Assembly: GCA_947474225.1 (NCBI GenBank)
Contig: CANJHS010000022.1
Coordinates: 1-48,508 of the forward strand
From: Roseiflexaceae bacterium
Lineage (GTDB): Bacteria > Chloroflexota > Chloroflexia > Chloroflexales > Roseiflexaceae
Length of the DNA stretch: 48,508 bases
Direction of reading: 5' to 3'
Part shown: piece after piece, positions 7,697 to 15,930 of the stretch
Numbering within the stretch: position 1 is the stretch's first letter
How the letters are laid out: each line of letters starts with the position of its first letter
The notes under the pieces: generated by a model
Told to the model about the DNA's origin: nothing
What the model saw: only the letters and a program-made list of their open reading frames with translations
Database searches by the model: none
Program-made: the position numbers and the translations under genes

Positions 7697-8764
7697 TCAA
7701 CCGATGCGTTGCGCCTGCAGTTGTGCATTGAGGGCGAGTTCGGCGGCGAGGAAGGCATGCGTCTGCGTCATCGCGTGTTCGGTACGGTCGAGGCAATCGC
7801 GGATGAACGCCGCAAAAAACGGGTAGCCCACCTGGCCGTGGACGGCGAAGTGGTGTTCCTTTGACTGGTCGACCAGGTACACATGATCACCGCTCTGCTC
7901 GCGGGCGACGTCGATGTACTTGCGCAATTCGATATAGCCTTTGGTGCCCAGGATGATGGTGCGGCCGTCGCCCCAGGTGCCCAAGCCATCGGGCGTGAAC
8001 CAGTCGACGCGGAAGTAATTGCTCGTCCCGTTATTGCCCACAATCGTACAGTCGCCGAAGTCCTCGAGCTCGGGATAGTCGGGATGCGCATGATTGGCCA
8101 CGCTACTGGCCTGGACGGTGCCCCCCGTTGCGCCGCTGTAGAACAGATACTGTTCGACCTGGTGGCTGCCGATGTCACACAAAATGCCGCCGTATTGGGC
8201 TTTGTTGAAGAACCAACTGGGCCGATTCTGGGCCCGTAGTTGATGCGGTCCGAGCCCAATCACCTGGAGGACCTTGCCGATGGCACCGTCGGCGATGAGT
8301 TGGCCGGCATAGACGGCACTCTCGACATGCAGGCGCTCAGAGTAGTAGACCATGTATTTTTGGGTCGTCTGTGCCGCCGCCTGTCGGGCCGTGGCGAGTT
8401 GGTCGAGGGTGGTAAAGGGGCATTTGTCCGTAAAGTAATCTTTGCCGTGGTGCATCACCCGCAGGCCGAGGGCACAGCGGTCGCTGGGGATGGCTGCGCC
8501 GGTCACCAGGGCCACATCCGCACGCTGCAGGATTTCTTGCTCGCTGCGGGCGATCTGTGCGTGGGGGTACGTTTTCACAAAAGCCGCGACCTTGTGCGGA
8601 TCAGGATCATAGACCCAATCGAGGGTCGCGCCCGCTTCGATGAGCCCATTGCACTGACCATAGATGTGCCCATGGTCGAGGCCGATGGCGGCGAAGCGGA
8701 ACTCGCCGGGTGCGACGACGGCGGCGACGTTGCCCTTTGGTGCATATGTCATGCCTTCAGACAT
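7697..8764 (-). CDS. Gfo/Idh/MocA-family oxidoreductase, last gene of the operon
   Basis: 355 residues from the ATG at 8764, which has AAAGGAA six bases upstream; in-frame codons further upstream are not needed. The Rossmann part reads FAAIGLDHGHIYG, an unusual version of the NAD-binding loop. The EKP motif appears as DKCPF, keeping the lysine. The substrate domain has CDIGSHQVEQ with the expected histidine. It probably oxidises or epimerises a sugar or inositol derivative. It follows the isomerase-like gene by 35 bases and is the fourth gene of a minus-strand operon. The presence of two such dehydrogenases and a TIM-barrel isomerase resembles inositol or 3-keto-sugar routes, but the substrate is not readable. 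Confidence 0.85.
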   Translation of the reverse strand: MSEGMTYAPKGNVAAVVAPGEFRFAAIGLDHGHIYGQCNGLIEAGATLDWVYDPDPHKVAAFVKTYPHAQIARSEQEILQRADVALVTGAAIPSDRCALGLRVMHHGKDYFTDKCPFTTLDQLATARQAAAQTTQKYMVYYSERLHVESAVYAGQLIADGAIGKVLQVIGLGPHQLRAQNRPSWFFNKAQYGGILCDIGSHQVEQYLFYSGATGGTVQASSVANHAHPDYPELEDFGDCTIVGNNGTSNYFRVDWFTPDGLGTWGDGRTIILGTKGYIELRKYIDVAREQSGDHVYLVDQSKEHHFAVHGQVGYPFFAAFIRDCLDRTEHAMTQTHAFLAAELALNAQLQAQRIG

Positions 8765-8799
8765 GCGTGTTCCTTTTTTTTCTGCGAAAACGCAACGCG

Positions 8800-9570
8800 C
8801 TACTTGCCGCTCATGTTGGCTGCGTAGCCACGCAGATGTTCCAAACTGGTGTTGAGGCAGTCGAGCGGGTCGCGCGGGCAGGTGTCTTGCTCGACCGCAT
8901 ACCACTCGACCCCGTTTGCCTCACCCCAACGCAGGATGGGCAGAAAATCAATCGTGCCCGTGCCAACTTCGGCGAAGGATTGTTGGGCATCGTCGGCCAT
9001 GTCTTTGAGGTGGATGATGGGCATGCGGTTGGCATACGTCTGGATGAAGCTGAGCGGATCTTGGCCGCCCTTTTTGACCCAGTAGACGTCGATTTCGGCC
9101 AGTAATGCGTTGTCTGGGGTGGGGTACAGCAGATACGACAGCGCGTCCATCTCGTTGATGGTGGTCGCAAATTCGAACGCGTGATTATGGTAACTAAGCC
9201 GATAGCCGACCGCCGTGAGTTTTTTGGCGAGGGCATTCATGTGGCTTTTGAACATCTGGTAGCCGAGGGCGTTCTGATACTCTTGGGGCAGGTACGGCAC
9301 CACGATGTCGCGTGTGTTGAAAATTCGCGCCTGGCTGAGGACGCCGGCCATGTCGTCGGTCAGCTCACTAATCGAGACGTGCATGCCGGCGGTTTGGAGT
9401 TGATTCTCACGTAGGAAGCTACCGATTTGTTGGGCGGTGTAGCCGTGTGTGCCAGATACCTGCACCGCGTGCCAACCTTGTTCTTTGAGACGGCGCAAGA
9501 CCAGATTGTAGTCTTCTTTGAGGGCATCGCGCACGGTATAAAGCTGGGCAGCACATTTGCGAATGAACAT
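8800..9570 (-). CDS. Sugar phosphate isomerase/epimerase-like TIM-barrel protein
   Basis: 256 residues of the xylose isomerase-like/AP endonuclease family 2 barrel. Matching features are AAQLYTVRD near the N-terminus, SYHNHAFEF in the middle, AEIDVYWVKKGGQDP and IIHLKDM, which carry the usual Glu, His and Asp metal ligands. Such enzymes isomerise or epimerise sugars, or dehydrate keto-inositols (IolE-like), often beside Gfo/Idh/MocA dehydrogenases as here. The ATG at 9570 overlaps the stop codon of the upstream dehydrogenase by one base (TGATG), so translation is probably coupled; GGAG lies at a suitable distance. Confidence 0.85.
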   Translation of the reverse strand: MFIRKCAAQLYTVRDALKEDYNLVLRRLKEQGWHAVQVSGTHGYTAQQIGSFLRENQLQTAGMHVSISELTDDMAGVLSQARIFNTRDIVVPYLPQEYQNALGYQMFKSHMNALAKKLTAVGYRLSYHNHAFEFATTINEMDALSYLLYPTPDNALLAEIDVYWVKKGGQDPLSFIQTYANRMPIIHLKDMADDAQQSFAEVGTGTIDFLPILRWGEANGVEWYAVEQDTCPRDPLDCLNTSLEHLRGYAANMSGK

Positions 9571-10694
9571 CAGTTGCTCCGTTCACGTGGGGCTCGGCGC
9601 TGATTGAGCTGAGCCAAAAAGGCATGTTCGTCAAAGGGAACGTCGACCCAATTGTCGGTCCAGGTCGATAAATACATGGCGTTGACCAAGGTCAGCCCGT
9701 TGATGCCCTCGATGCCGGGGGCGAGGAGTGGGGTGCCGTGCAGGATGGCGTCGGTGAAGTTTTGGGTAATGCCGGGATGCTGTGGACCTGCACCGCCGGC
9801 AACAGGGATGGGAATCTTCCAGACCTCAGGTGCACCGAAGGGTTGGGTATTGGTGGCATTGAATTCGGGTTCGCTCTGGCGCAGGCGCCAGAATGTGATG
9901 GCGTTGTCTTCGACGACGATTTTGCCGCGGTCACCGCTCACTTCGTAGCGATTGGTGCCGGGTGCATCGCCGGTGGTGGTAATGTAGACGCCGGTTGCGC
10001 CGTTTTCGCACTCCATGTAGGCGGTGACGTCGTCCTCGACCTCGATGGTGTGGTGCTTGCCGAAGTGGCAGAAGGCGCGGACGCGAGACGGCATCATGCC
10101 CAATGTCCACAGCATCAGGTCGATGTTGTGGGGGGATTGATTCATCAACACGCCGCCGCCTTCGTGCGCCCAGGTGGCGCGCCACGAGCCAGAAGCGTAG
10201 TAGGCTTGGCTGCGGTACCAATCAGTGATAATCCAGTTGAAGCGTTTGATGACACCCAACTCGCCCGTTGCAATCATGTCGCGGACTTTGGCAAACACGG
10301 GGTTGGTGCGCTGGTTGTACATGATGCCGAAGGTTTTGCCGCTGGCAAGTGCGACCTCGTTCATCTGGCGTACTTGCTGGGTATAGACGCCAGCAGGCTT
10401 TTCGATAAGCACGTGGAGTTGTTTGTGGAGGGCTTGGACTGCCAGATCGGGGTGGAAGTAATGCGGGGTGGCAACAATGACCGCATCGACGAGCCCAGAA
10501 TCGAGCATCGCGGTGTAGGATTCGAAGAACACGACACTGGTTGACAAATTGGTCTGGGCCCAGAGCTGTGCCTCGGGGAAGGTGTCACTCACGGCAGCAA
10601 GCTCTGCCCCTTTGATGGTGCCGGCGTTGAGGTAGGTGGCGTGTTGACGCCCCATACCGCCCAGACCGACGATTCCATAGCGAATGCGAGACAT
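9570..10694 (-). CDS. Gfo/Idh/MocA-family dehydrogenase
   Basis: 374 residues. The N-terminal NAD-binding motif GIVGLGGMGRQH (residues 7-18), the IVATPHYFH segment and the intact IEKPAGV motif with catalytic lysine are all present. QSPHNIDLMLW supplies the active-site histidine. The start at 10694 is chosen over an ATG 15 bases upstream because AAAGGAG lies seven bases before it. It is the second gene of an operon with a solute-binding protein upstream and an isomerase and a second dehydrogenase downstream. The role is probably oxidation of a cyclic sugar or inositol-like substrate. Confidence 0.87.
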   Translation of the reverse strand: MSRIRYGIVGLGGMGRQHATYLNAGTIKGAELAAVSDTFPEAQLWAQTNLSTSVVFFESYTAMLDSGLVDAVIVATPHYFHPDLAVQALHKQLHVLIEKPAGVYTQQVRQMNEVALASGKTFGIMYNQRTNPVFAKVRDMIATGELGVIKRFNWIITDWYRSQAYYASGSWRATWAHEGGGVLMNQSPHNIDLMLWTLGMMPSRVRAFCHFGKHHTIEVEDDVTAYMECENGATGVYITTTGDAPGTNRYEVSGDRGKIVVEDNAITFWRLRQSEPEFNATNTQPFGAPEVWKIPIPVAGGAGPQHPGITQNFTDAILHGTPLLAPGIEGINGLTLVNAMYLSTWTDNWVDVPFDEHAFLAQLNQRRAPRERSN

Positions 10695-10728
10695 GTGCGC
10701 TCCTTTCACAACGATGTGTGGTGCCCAG

Positions 10729-11535
10729 TCATTCTGGCTGCGGGCAGATTACCGGATCAATGGTCAACCAGCGGTCCGCAATGCGTGCCCTGCGCCCATC
10801 GGTCTGCAACGCCGCCAGGGTCGTATTGACAATATCAGTCAGATAAAGAGCATCATACGGCAAAACGACGACATATGGTGCATCGGACAGTGGCGGTCCT
10901 GCAATTAACGACTGATCGGCGCGTTGCATGGCGTCGGTGGTGCTTCGTTCGGTGATGATGCGTTCGACAAAACCACACTGCAGTGCCTCCCACAGCTGCG
11001 CTGTCGTGTCGTAGTAGCGCACCACACTCGCTTTACCGGCCCGGGCGCGACTGCGCAGATAGCTATCGCCATCAGACCCCAACACCACACCTACGGGCAC
11101 GGTGCTGGTGATCGTCGGGTCGTAGCGCGTCGTGCGGGCGAGTGGGATCAGGCCATTGTTGTAGTAGGGGGTCGAAAAACGCGCCCGCCAGCCTTGCTCT
11201 GGCGCGTACGGCATCGCCGAGGCGATGATATCGTACCGTCCTTGCTGGAGCTCGTCGTAGGCAGCGTCAAGACCAGTGGGGACAAAAACGACCGGTACGC
11301 CGAGGGACTGCCCCAGTGCGCGGCTGAGGTCGATATCGTAGCCGGCGGGTTGGCCGTCGATGGTAGTGGTAAATGGGAATGACCCGGGGTCGTAGCCCAC
11401 CCGCAATTGGCCACGCGTTTTGATACCTGCCAAAATGGGATCTGCCACGGCAGTCGTCGGCGCGCATTCGGTGAACACGACGGCGAGAGCATAGAGAAGC
11501 AGAATTGCACGTGCTAGATAGCGGGCTACTCTCAC
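10729..11535 (-). CDS. Family 3 extracellular solute-binding protein
   Basis: 268 residues from a GTG start at 11535; an in-frame TTG at 11562 is the alternative. GAGAG upstream and a compact signal peptide beginning RVARYLARAILLL favour the GTG. A signal peptidase I site is likely at AVA-D; the cysteine nearby (TEC) is not a good lipobox. The body has ILAGIKTRGQLRVGYDPGSFPF, GYDIDLSRALGQSLGV and the YDIIASAMPYAPERG-like region of amino-acid-type binding proteins. No permease or ATPase gene is adjacent, so it may serve a transporter encoded elsewhere or act as a sensor. It appears to head the operon running to 7697. Confidence 0.8.
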   Translation of the reverse strand: MRVARYLARAILLLYALAVVFTECAPTTAVADPILAGIKTRGQLRVGYDPGSFPFTTTIDGQPAGYDIDLSRALGQSLGVPVVFVPTGLDAAYDELQQGRYDIIASAMPYAPEQGWRARFSTPYYNNGLIPLARTTRYDPTITSTVPVGVVLGSDGDSYLRSRARAGKASVVRYYDTTAQLWEALQCGFVERIITERSTTDAMQRADQSLIAGPPLSDAPYVVVLPYDALYLTDIVNTTLAALQTDGRRARIADRWLTIDPVICPQPE

Positions 11536-11555
11536 CTGATGCTCATCTCTCTGAC

Positions 11556-11584
11556 TTGCCAACCCGTACGGTCTTTTTTATACT
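11556..11584 (+). promoter_or_regulatory. Promoter of the FtsH-like gene
   Basis: TTGCCA at 11556-11561 and TATACT at 11579-11584 with a 17-base spacer. A dyad at 11587-11614 (ACACAT-GCGAC with GTCGC-AC-ATGTGT) follows immediately and could be a hairpin in the leader or an operator. Confidence 0.65.
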
Positions 11585-11671
11585 CAACACATGCGACTCC
11601 CGTCGCACATGTGTATTTGTTTGTTATAAACCAATCCCCCCCTTCCCGCAATCTGATCACTGGAGTGTACT

Positions 11672-13594
11672 ATGGCAATCGAACCATATCGCCCAAACGG
11701 CGAGCCTACTGACTCCGAAAAAGCATTTGATCAGCGTATGACGCGCCTATTCGACCGCTGGCAGTACAAACTGAGCCGGGGTGTGAAGTATGTGGTGATC
11801 GCCATCGCTGCAGTATGGCTGTTGATGAATATCATCCCGTCGGCGTGGCAATTCGTCACGACCCAGGAGTTAGGACCACTGATTCTACAACTCTTGGGGA
11901 CGATGGGGTATTTGTTTATCTTCATCGGCTTCCAGTTTTCGATGATGTATTTCTTTATGGCACGTACCCGGATTTATTGGGTACGTCCAGGCGAAACCGG
12001 CATCAGCTTCGCCGACTACCGCGGTAATCCCGAGGTACTCGAGGCAGCGCGGCGGATCGTGACACTGCTCCAAGGTGCCAAAAACTTCAAACAAATGGGT
12101 GGCGAAATCACCCGTGGTGTGTTGCTCATCGGCCCTCCAGGCACTGGCAAAAGCTATCTCGCCCAAGCAATTTCGACCGAGGCTGGCGTACCATTCGGGT
12201 ATCTGAGTGCACCGTCATTGACATCGGCCTTCATGGGCATGGGCAGCATCAAGGTGATGATGCTCTATCGCAAAGCACGCAAGTTGGCCAAAGAATACGG
12301 CGCATGTATTTTGTTTATTGACGAAATCGACGCCATCGGCGGTGCCCGCAGTAGCTCGTTGATGGGCGCTGGTGCAATGACTGGCATGACGCCGGCCGCC
12401 AATGCCGGCGGTGTTGCCCAGATGATGATGGGCATGGGCGGTGGCGGCTCGGGTCTCTTGAACGAACTGTTACTCCAAATGGACCCGCCACCCGAAGATA
12501 CCACCTGGTACGGCAAAGTCATGCGCACCCTCGGCTTGCGTCGCAAAAAACCCGACATGCCGCCGGTGTTGACCATCGGGGCGACCAATTTGGCCGAAAC
12601 GCTCGACGCAGCGTTGCTGCGCCCGGGTCGCTTCGACCGCAAAATCGTCGTCGAATACCCCGATGCCGAAGGTCGGCGCGACATCCTCGAATACTACTTG
12701 GCCAAGGTCAAGCACGAGCCATTGCCCATCGACCGGATGATGTCCGACACGATTAACTACACGCCGGTGGCGATACGCTTCGTCATCAACGAAGCGGTCA
12801 TCCATGCCCACTTCGATAATCGCCAAGCCATCAACTACTGGGACTTCACCCGTGCGCGCGAAATGCACGAACACGGCCTGCGCCAACCCATCCGTGGTAT
12901 GTCTTTCGAAGAACGCCGCCGCATCGCCTACCACGAGGCCGGTCACGCCTATGCAATGGTCAAACTGTTGCGCAAACAACGCTTGACCAAGGTGACGATT
13001 ATCCGGCATGGCAACGCGCTTGGATTTGCCGCCTGGAAGCCCGAAGAAGAAATCCACACCAGCACCAAGACCGAATTATTACATCGTCTGCAGATTGCGT
13101 TGGCCAGCCGCGCCGCTGAGGAGTTGTTCCTCGATATCCAGATGAGCGGTGTGACCGGCGACCTCATCTCGGCCACCAGCATTGCGACCTTCATGGTGGG
13201 CGCCTATGGGATGGATACGTCCCTCTATTCGTACTTGGCGTTTGGCCAAGAGGCGATGAAGAGTGCCGACATCAAGAAGCAGGTCGAGGCAATCCTGGCA
13301 GAAGAATTCCGCAAAGTGCGTCGCATGATCGAACAAAACCGTGAGGCAGTGATTGCCATTGCCGAAGCATTGATTCTGCGCAACGAACTGACCGATATCG
13401 ACGTCAACGACATCCTGCATCGTGTCGAGGCAACCCACCCATTCGTCAAAACAATCGACGAAGCCCCGCGCGCATTGCGTGAAGCAGTACCGGTCGAGGT
13501 CATCACCGACACTTTTGTCCCCGTCGAAGGGGCGATTCACACCTCGCCGTTGAGCGAAGGCGCTGTCTCGTACGAGCGTGACCCTATCGCGTAG
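11672..13594 (+). CDS. FtsH-type membrane-bound AAA zinc protease, divergent
   Basis: 640 residues. Two membrane helices (about 39-55 and 68-96) precede a AAA domain with Walker A GPPGTGKS (154-161), Walker B ILFIDE (213-218), pore-loop-like AFMGMG and the NLAETLDAALLRPGRFDR arginine-finger region. The M41 peptidase domain has the zinc site HEAGH (421-425), AAEELF and the third ligand D497 in GVTGDLISAT. Family members degrade membrane and regulatory proteins with ATP. Unusual points are the very short periplasmic loop between the helices and about 50 extra residues, rich in Met and Gly, after Walker B (226-275). ATG at 11672 has GGAG. It may be a second FtsH rather than the essential one. 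Confidence 0.9.
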   Translation: MAIEPYRPNGEPTDSEKAFDQRMTRLFDRWQYKLSRGVKYVVIAIAAVWLLMNIIPSAWQFVTTQELGPLILQLLGTMGYLFIFIGFQFSMMYFFMARTRIYWVRPGETGISFADYRGNPEVLEAARRIVTLLQGAKNFKQMGGEITRGVLLIGPPGTGKSYLAQAISTEAGVPFGYLSAPSLTSAFMGMGSIKVMMLYRKARKLAKEYGACILFIDEIDAIGGARSSSLMGAGAMTGMTPAANAGGVAQMMMGMGGGGSGLLNELLLQMDPPPEDTTWYGKVMRTLGLRRKKPDMPPVLTIGATNLAETLDAALLRPGRFDRKIVVEYPDAEGRRDILEYYLAKVKHEPLPIDRMMSDTINYTPVAIRFVINEAVIHAHFDNRQAINYWDFTRAREMHEHGLRQPIRGMSFEERRRIAYHEAGHAYAMVKLLRKQRLTKVTIIRHGNALGFAAWKPEEEIHTSTKTELLHRLQIALASRAAEELFLDIQMSGVTGDLISATSIATFMVGAYGMDTSLYSYLAFGQEAMKSADIKKQVEAILAEEFRKVRRMIEQNREAVIAIAEALILRNELTDIDVNDILHRVEATHPFVKTIDEAPRALREAVPVEVITDTFVPVEGAIHTSPLSEGAVSYERDPIA

Positions 13595-13609
13595 TCGCAC
13601 CTTCTCCGC

Positions 13610-13641
13610 CCCTGGACTGCGGTGCAGTCCAGGGTTTTTTT
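13610..13641 (+). terminator. Rho-independent terminator of the FtsH-like gene
   Basis: The arm CCCTGGACTGC at 13610-13620 pairs with GCAGTCCAGGG at 13624-13634, followed by seven T residues. Confidence 0.93.
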
Positions 13642-13698
13642 GTGTGAATCGCAACGAAAATCATGGTCAAGTGACTGCAAAAATTATCTGCTATCTGG

Positions 13699-13704
13699 TA
13701 TAGT
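13699..13704 (+). promoter_or_regulatory. Putative -10 box giving a possibly leaderless rmd transcript
   Basis: TATAGT at 13699-13704 lies only six bases before the ATG at 13711, and no clear ribosome-binding site precedes that ATG. If used, transcription would begin at or next to the start codon. No convincing -35 box is visible. Confidence 0.35.
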
Positions 13705-13710
13705 AGGTGC

Positions 13711-14673
13711 ATGAATATTCTGATAACTGGCATCAATGGATTCGTCGCAGGGCATCTCGCCGAGCGCCTTGCCCGCAATCCGGCATACACCCTGTGGGGC
13801 ATCGCCCGCTCGGCACACATCGCAGTACCGTCGCTCGCTAGTCGAGTGCAACTGGTGACACTCGATTTGCGTGACGAGCATGCGTTGCGGAGCGCCTTGG
13901 CAGACATCCGCCCCGATGCGATTCTGCATCTCGCAGCCCAGGCGAGTGTGGCCAAGTCATTCACCGATGCAGTCAACACGATGCACGACAACATCTTGCC
14001 CAGTGTGGCACTGATGCAGTACAGCAGCGAATTACAGCTCGACCCACTGATTGTCTGCGCCGGCAGCAACGAAATCTACGGCACCGTGCCCCCGGAACGC
14101 ATGCCCATCAGCGAAGACGAGCCGTTCCGGCCGCTGACCCCCTACGGCGTCAGCAAAGCTGCCGTTGACATGGCCGCCTACCAGTGGCACGTGTCGCACC
14201 GCCTGCGCACCATTCGGCTGCGCTTGTTCAGTCACATCGGGCCGCGCCAGAGTGATGGGTATGCGGTCTCGGCTTTTGCGGCCCAAATCGCCAAAATCGA
14301 AGCAGGCCTGCAAGAACCCATCCTCAAGGTCGGTAATCTGTCCGCACGCCGCGACATCACCGATGTACGCGATGTGGCTGCTGCCTACGAAGCGCTGTTG
14401 ACGCGCGGTGACGCAGGGGCAGCCTACAATGTGGGCTCTGGCCGTTCGTACCAAATCCGCGACCTGCTCGACCAACTCGTTGCCATGAGCACCGTGCCCA
14501 TTACGGTCGAAGTCGATCCGGCCCGATTACGACCGGTCGATGTCCCCGATGTCGTCTGCGACAATCGGGCGTTGACGAAGGCGACAGGCTGGCAGCCAAC
14601 GACCCCCCTTTCAACCACGCTACGTGACATGCTAGACCACTGGCGGCACGCAATCAAGGAGTCACACGCATGA
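13711..14673 (+). CDS. rmd: GDP-6-deoxy-D-mannose reductase-like SDR (NAD-dependent epimerase/dehydratase family)
   Basis: 320 residues. The nucleotide-binding motif is GINGFVAGH (7-15). The catalytic region has GSNEIYG (118-124) and YGVSK with Y145 and K149. The order HIGPRQS, ILKVGNLSARRDITDVRD, YNVGSG and LRPVDVPDVV closely resembles GDP-6-deoxy-4-keto-mannose reductases, which make GDP-D-rhamnose from the product of GDP-mannose 4,6-dehydratase. The stop codon overlaps the start of the manC-like gene (ATGA), so the two are translationally coupled and probably feed one nucleotide-sugar route. A GDP-mannose dehydratase gene (gmd) is not in the window. A dehydratase rather than reductase role cannot be fully excluded. 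Confidence 0.8.
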   Translation: MNILITGINGFVAGHLAERLARNPAYTLWGIARSAHIAVPSLASRVQLVTLDLRDEHALRSALADIRPDAILHLAAQASVAKSFTDAVNTMHDNILPSVALMQYSSELQLDPLIVCAGSNEIYGTVPPERMPISEDEPFRPLTPYGVSKAAVDMAAYQWHVSHRLRTIRLRLFSHIGPRQSDGYAVSAFAAQIAKIEAGLQEPILKVGNLSARRDITDVRDVAAAYEALLTRGDAGAAYNVGSGRSYQIRDLLDQLVAMSTVPITVEVDPARLRPVDVPDVVCDNRALTKATGWQPTTPLSTTLRDMLDHWRHAIKESHA

Positions 14674-15785
14674 AAGCAGTCATCCTCGTCGGCGGCTTTG
14701 GGACACGTTTGCGCCCCCTGACCGTCAACACCCCCAAACCGATGCTCCCGCTGGTGGGGACGCCATTCATCGAATGGATGTTGACCAATCTGCGTGATCA
14801 GGGCATTGATGAGGCGATTTTGTGTGTGCAATACTTGGCCGACCGCTTCCGCACCGCGTTGGGCGACGGCTCGCGCTTGGGCATGAAGGTGCATATCGTC
14901 GAAGAGCCCGAGCCACGGGGTACCGCCGGCGCCGTCAAACATGTGGCCCATCTGTTGGACGACACGACGTTTGTCTTCAACGGCGACGTGATGACCGACC
15001 TCGATTTGCAGTCGATGTTGGCGTACCATCGCGCCAAAAAGAGCCAGTTGACGATTGCCTTGACGCCGGTCGAAGATCCGACTGCCTTCGGCTTGGTCGA
15101 GACCACTGCCGATGGGCGGATTACGCGCTTCCTCGAAAAACCCAAACCCGAAGAAGTCACCACCAATATGATCAACGCCGGTACCTACATCATCGAGCCG
15201 CATCTGTTCGACGATATCCCGGCTAATCAGCACTATATGTTCGAGCGTGGCTTGTTCCCCTCGACCCTGCAGAAAAACCACCCCATGTACGGCTTTGCCA
15301 GCGACGCATATTGGACTGATATCGGCAAACCGCAGACATACCTCGACGTCCATCACGACATCATCAACGGCAAAGTCCGTTTTGCATTACCCGGCACCGA
15401 AGTCAAACCTAAGCTGTGGATCGGCAACAACGTGACCATCGCAGCAGACGTCACGTTTAGTGGTCCGGTCGTGGTCGGTGACGGGGCGCATATCGCATCC
15501 GGCTGCGTCATCACGGGACCGACGATTATTGGGGCACACACCCATATAGGCGCAGGATCTGCGATTAGCGCCAGTGTCATCTGGCAAGAAAATCAACTCA
15601 GTGCAGAAGTCGTCGTCTCGCACAGCGTCATCGGCCATCGGAATCGCATCGCCGCCGGTGTCAAAATCCACAGCGGGACGATTATTAGCGACGATACGGT
15701 CATCGAAGGCGACAATGCTCTCGATCGTGGCGCACGCATTTGGCCCGGTACGACACTCACCAAGCAGAGCATCTCTTTCTCTTAG
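14670..15785 (+). CDS. Sugar-nucleotide pyrophosphorylase, mannose-1-phosphate guanylyltransferase-like
   Basis: 371 residues. The N-terminal nucleotidyltransferase domain has the signature GGFGTRLRPLT (8-18), KPML (23-26), RGTAGAV and FNGDV with the metal-binding aspartate D106. After about residue 245 comes a left-handed beta-helix of hexapeptide-like repeats (VVVGDGAHI, TIIGAHTHIGAG, SVIGHRNRIAAGV). This layout fits GDP-mannose pyrophosphorylases of the two-domain type, and the coupled rmd-like gene supports a GDP-mannose product. Glucose-1-phosphate transferases have the same architecture, so the base and sugar remain inferred. The start ATG overlaps the upstream stop by four bases. Confidence 0.82.
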   Translation: MKAVILVGGFGTRLRPLTVNTPKPMLPLVGTPFIEWMLTNLRDQGIDEAILCVQYLADRFRTALGDGSRLGMKVHIVEEPEPRGTAGAVKHVAHLLDDTTFVFNGDVMTDLDLQSMLAYHRAKKSQLTIALTPVEDPTAFGLVETTADGRITRFLEKPKPEEVTTNMINAGTYIIEPHLFDDIPANQHYMFERGLFPSTLQKNHPMYGFASDAYWTDIGKPQTYLDVHHDIINGKVRFALPGTEVKPKLWIGNNVTIAADVTFSGPVVVGDGAHIASGCVITGPTIIGAHTHIGAGSAISASVIWQENQLSAEVVVSHSVIGHRNRIAAGVKIHSGTIISDDTVIEGDNALDRGARIWPGTTLTKQSISFS

Positions 15786-15795
15786 AAGCTCCGCT

Positions 15796-15832
15796 ACGCC
15801 GTCCCGTTGGTGCGCCAACAGGACGGCGTTTT
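15796..15832 (+). terminator. Terminator of the rmd-manC-like operon
   Basis: The arm ACGCCGTCC (15796-15804) pairs with GGACGGCGT (15821-15829), with an inner GTTGG/CCAAC stem, followed by TTTT. It lies ten bases after the stop codon. Confidence 0.85.
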
Positions 15833-15836
15833 CGTA

Positions 15837-15845
15837 TGGTATAAT
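15837..15845 (+). promoter_or_regulatory. Extended -10 promoter of gap
   Basis: TGG followed by TATAAT (15840-15845) is a perfect extended -10 element. The -35 region overlaps the preceding terminator hairpin and is weak. It is 85 bases before the gap start codon. Confidence 0.65.
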
Positions 15846-15930
15846 GGCGCCCGGAACGTGAACGGATATAGGCAATGACGCCCGCCGACGCGATAGAACA
15901 TAACTGTTTATCATCAGGAATGGAGCGAAC

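Noticed and set aside
14424-15356. Long minus-strand ORF opposite the manC-like gene
   Set aside because: It is a shadow of two clearly recognised, translationally coupled plus-strand genes and has no family resemblance.
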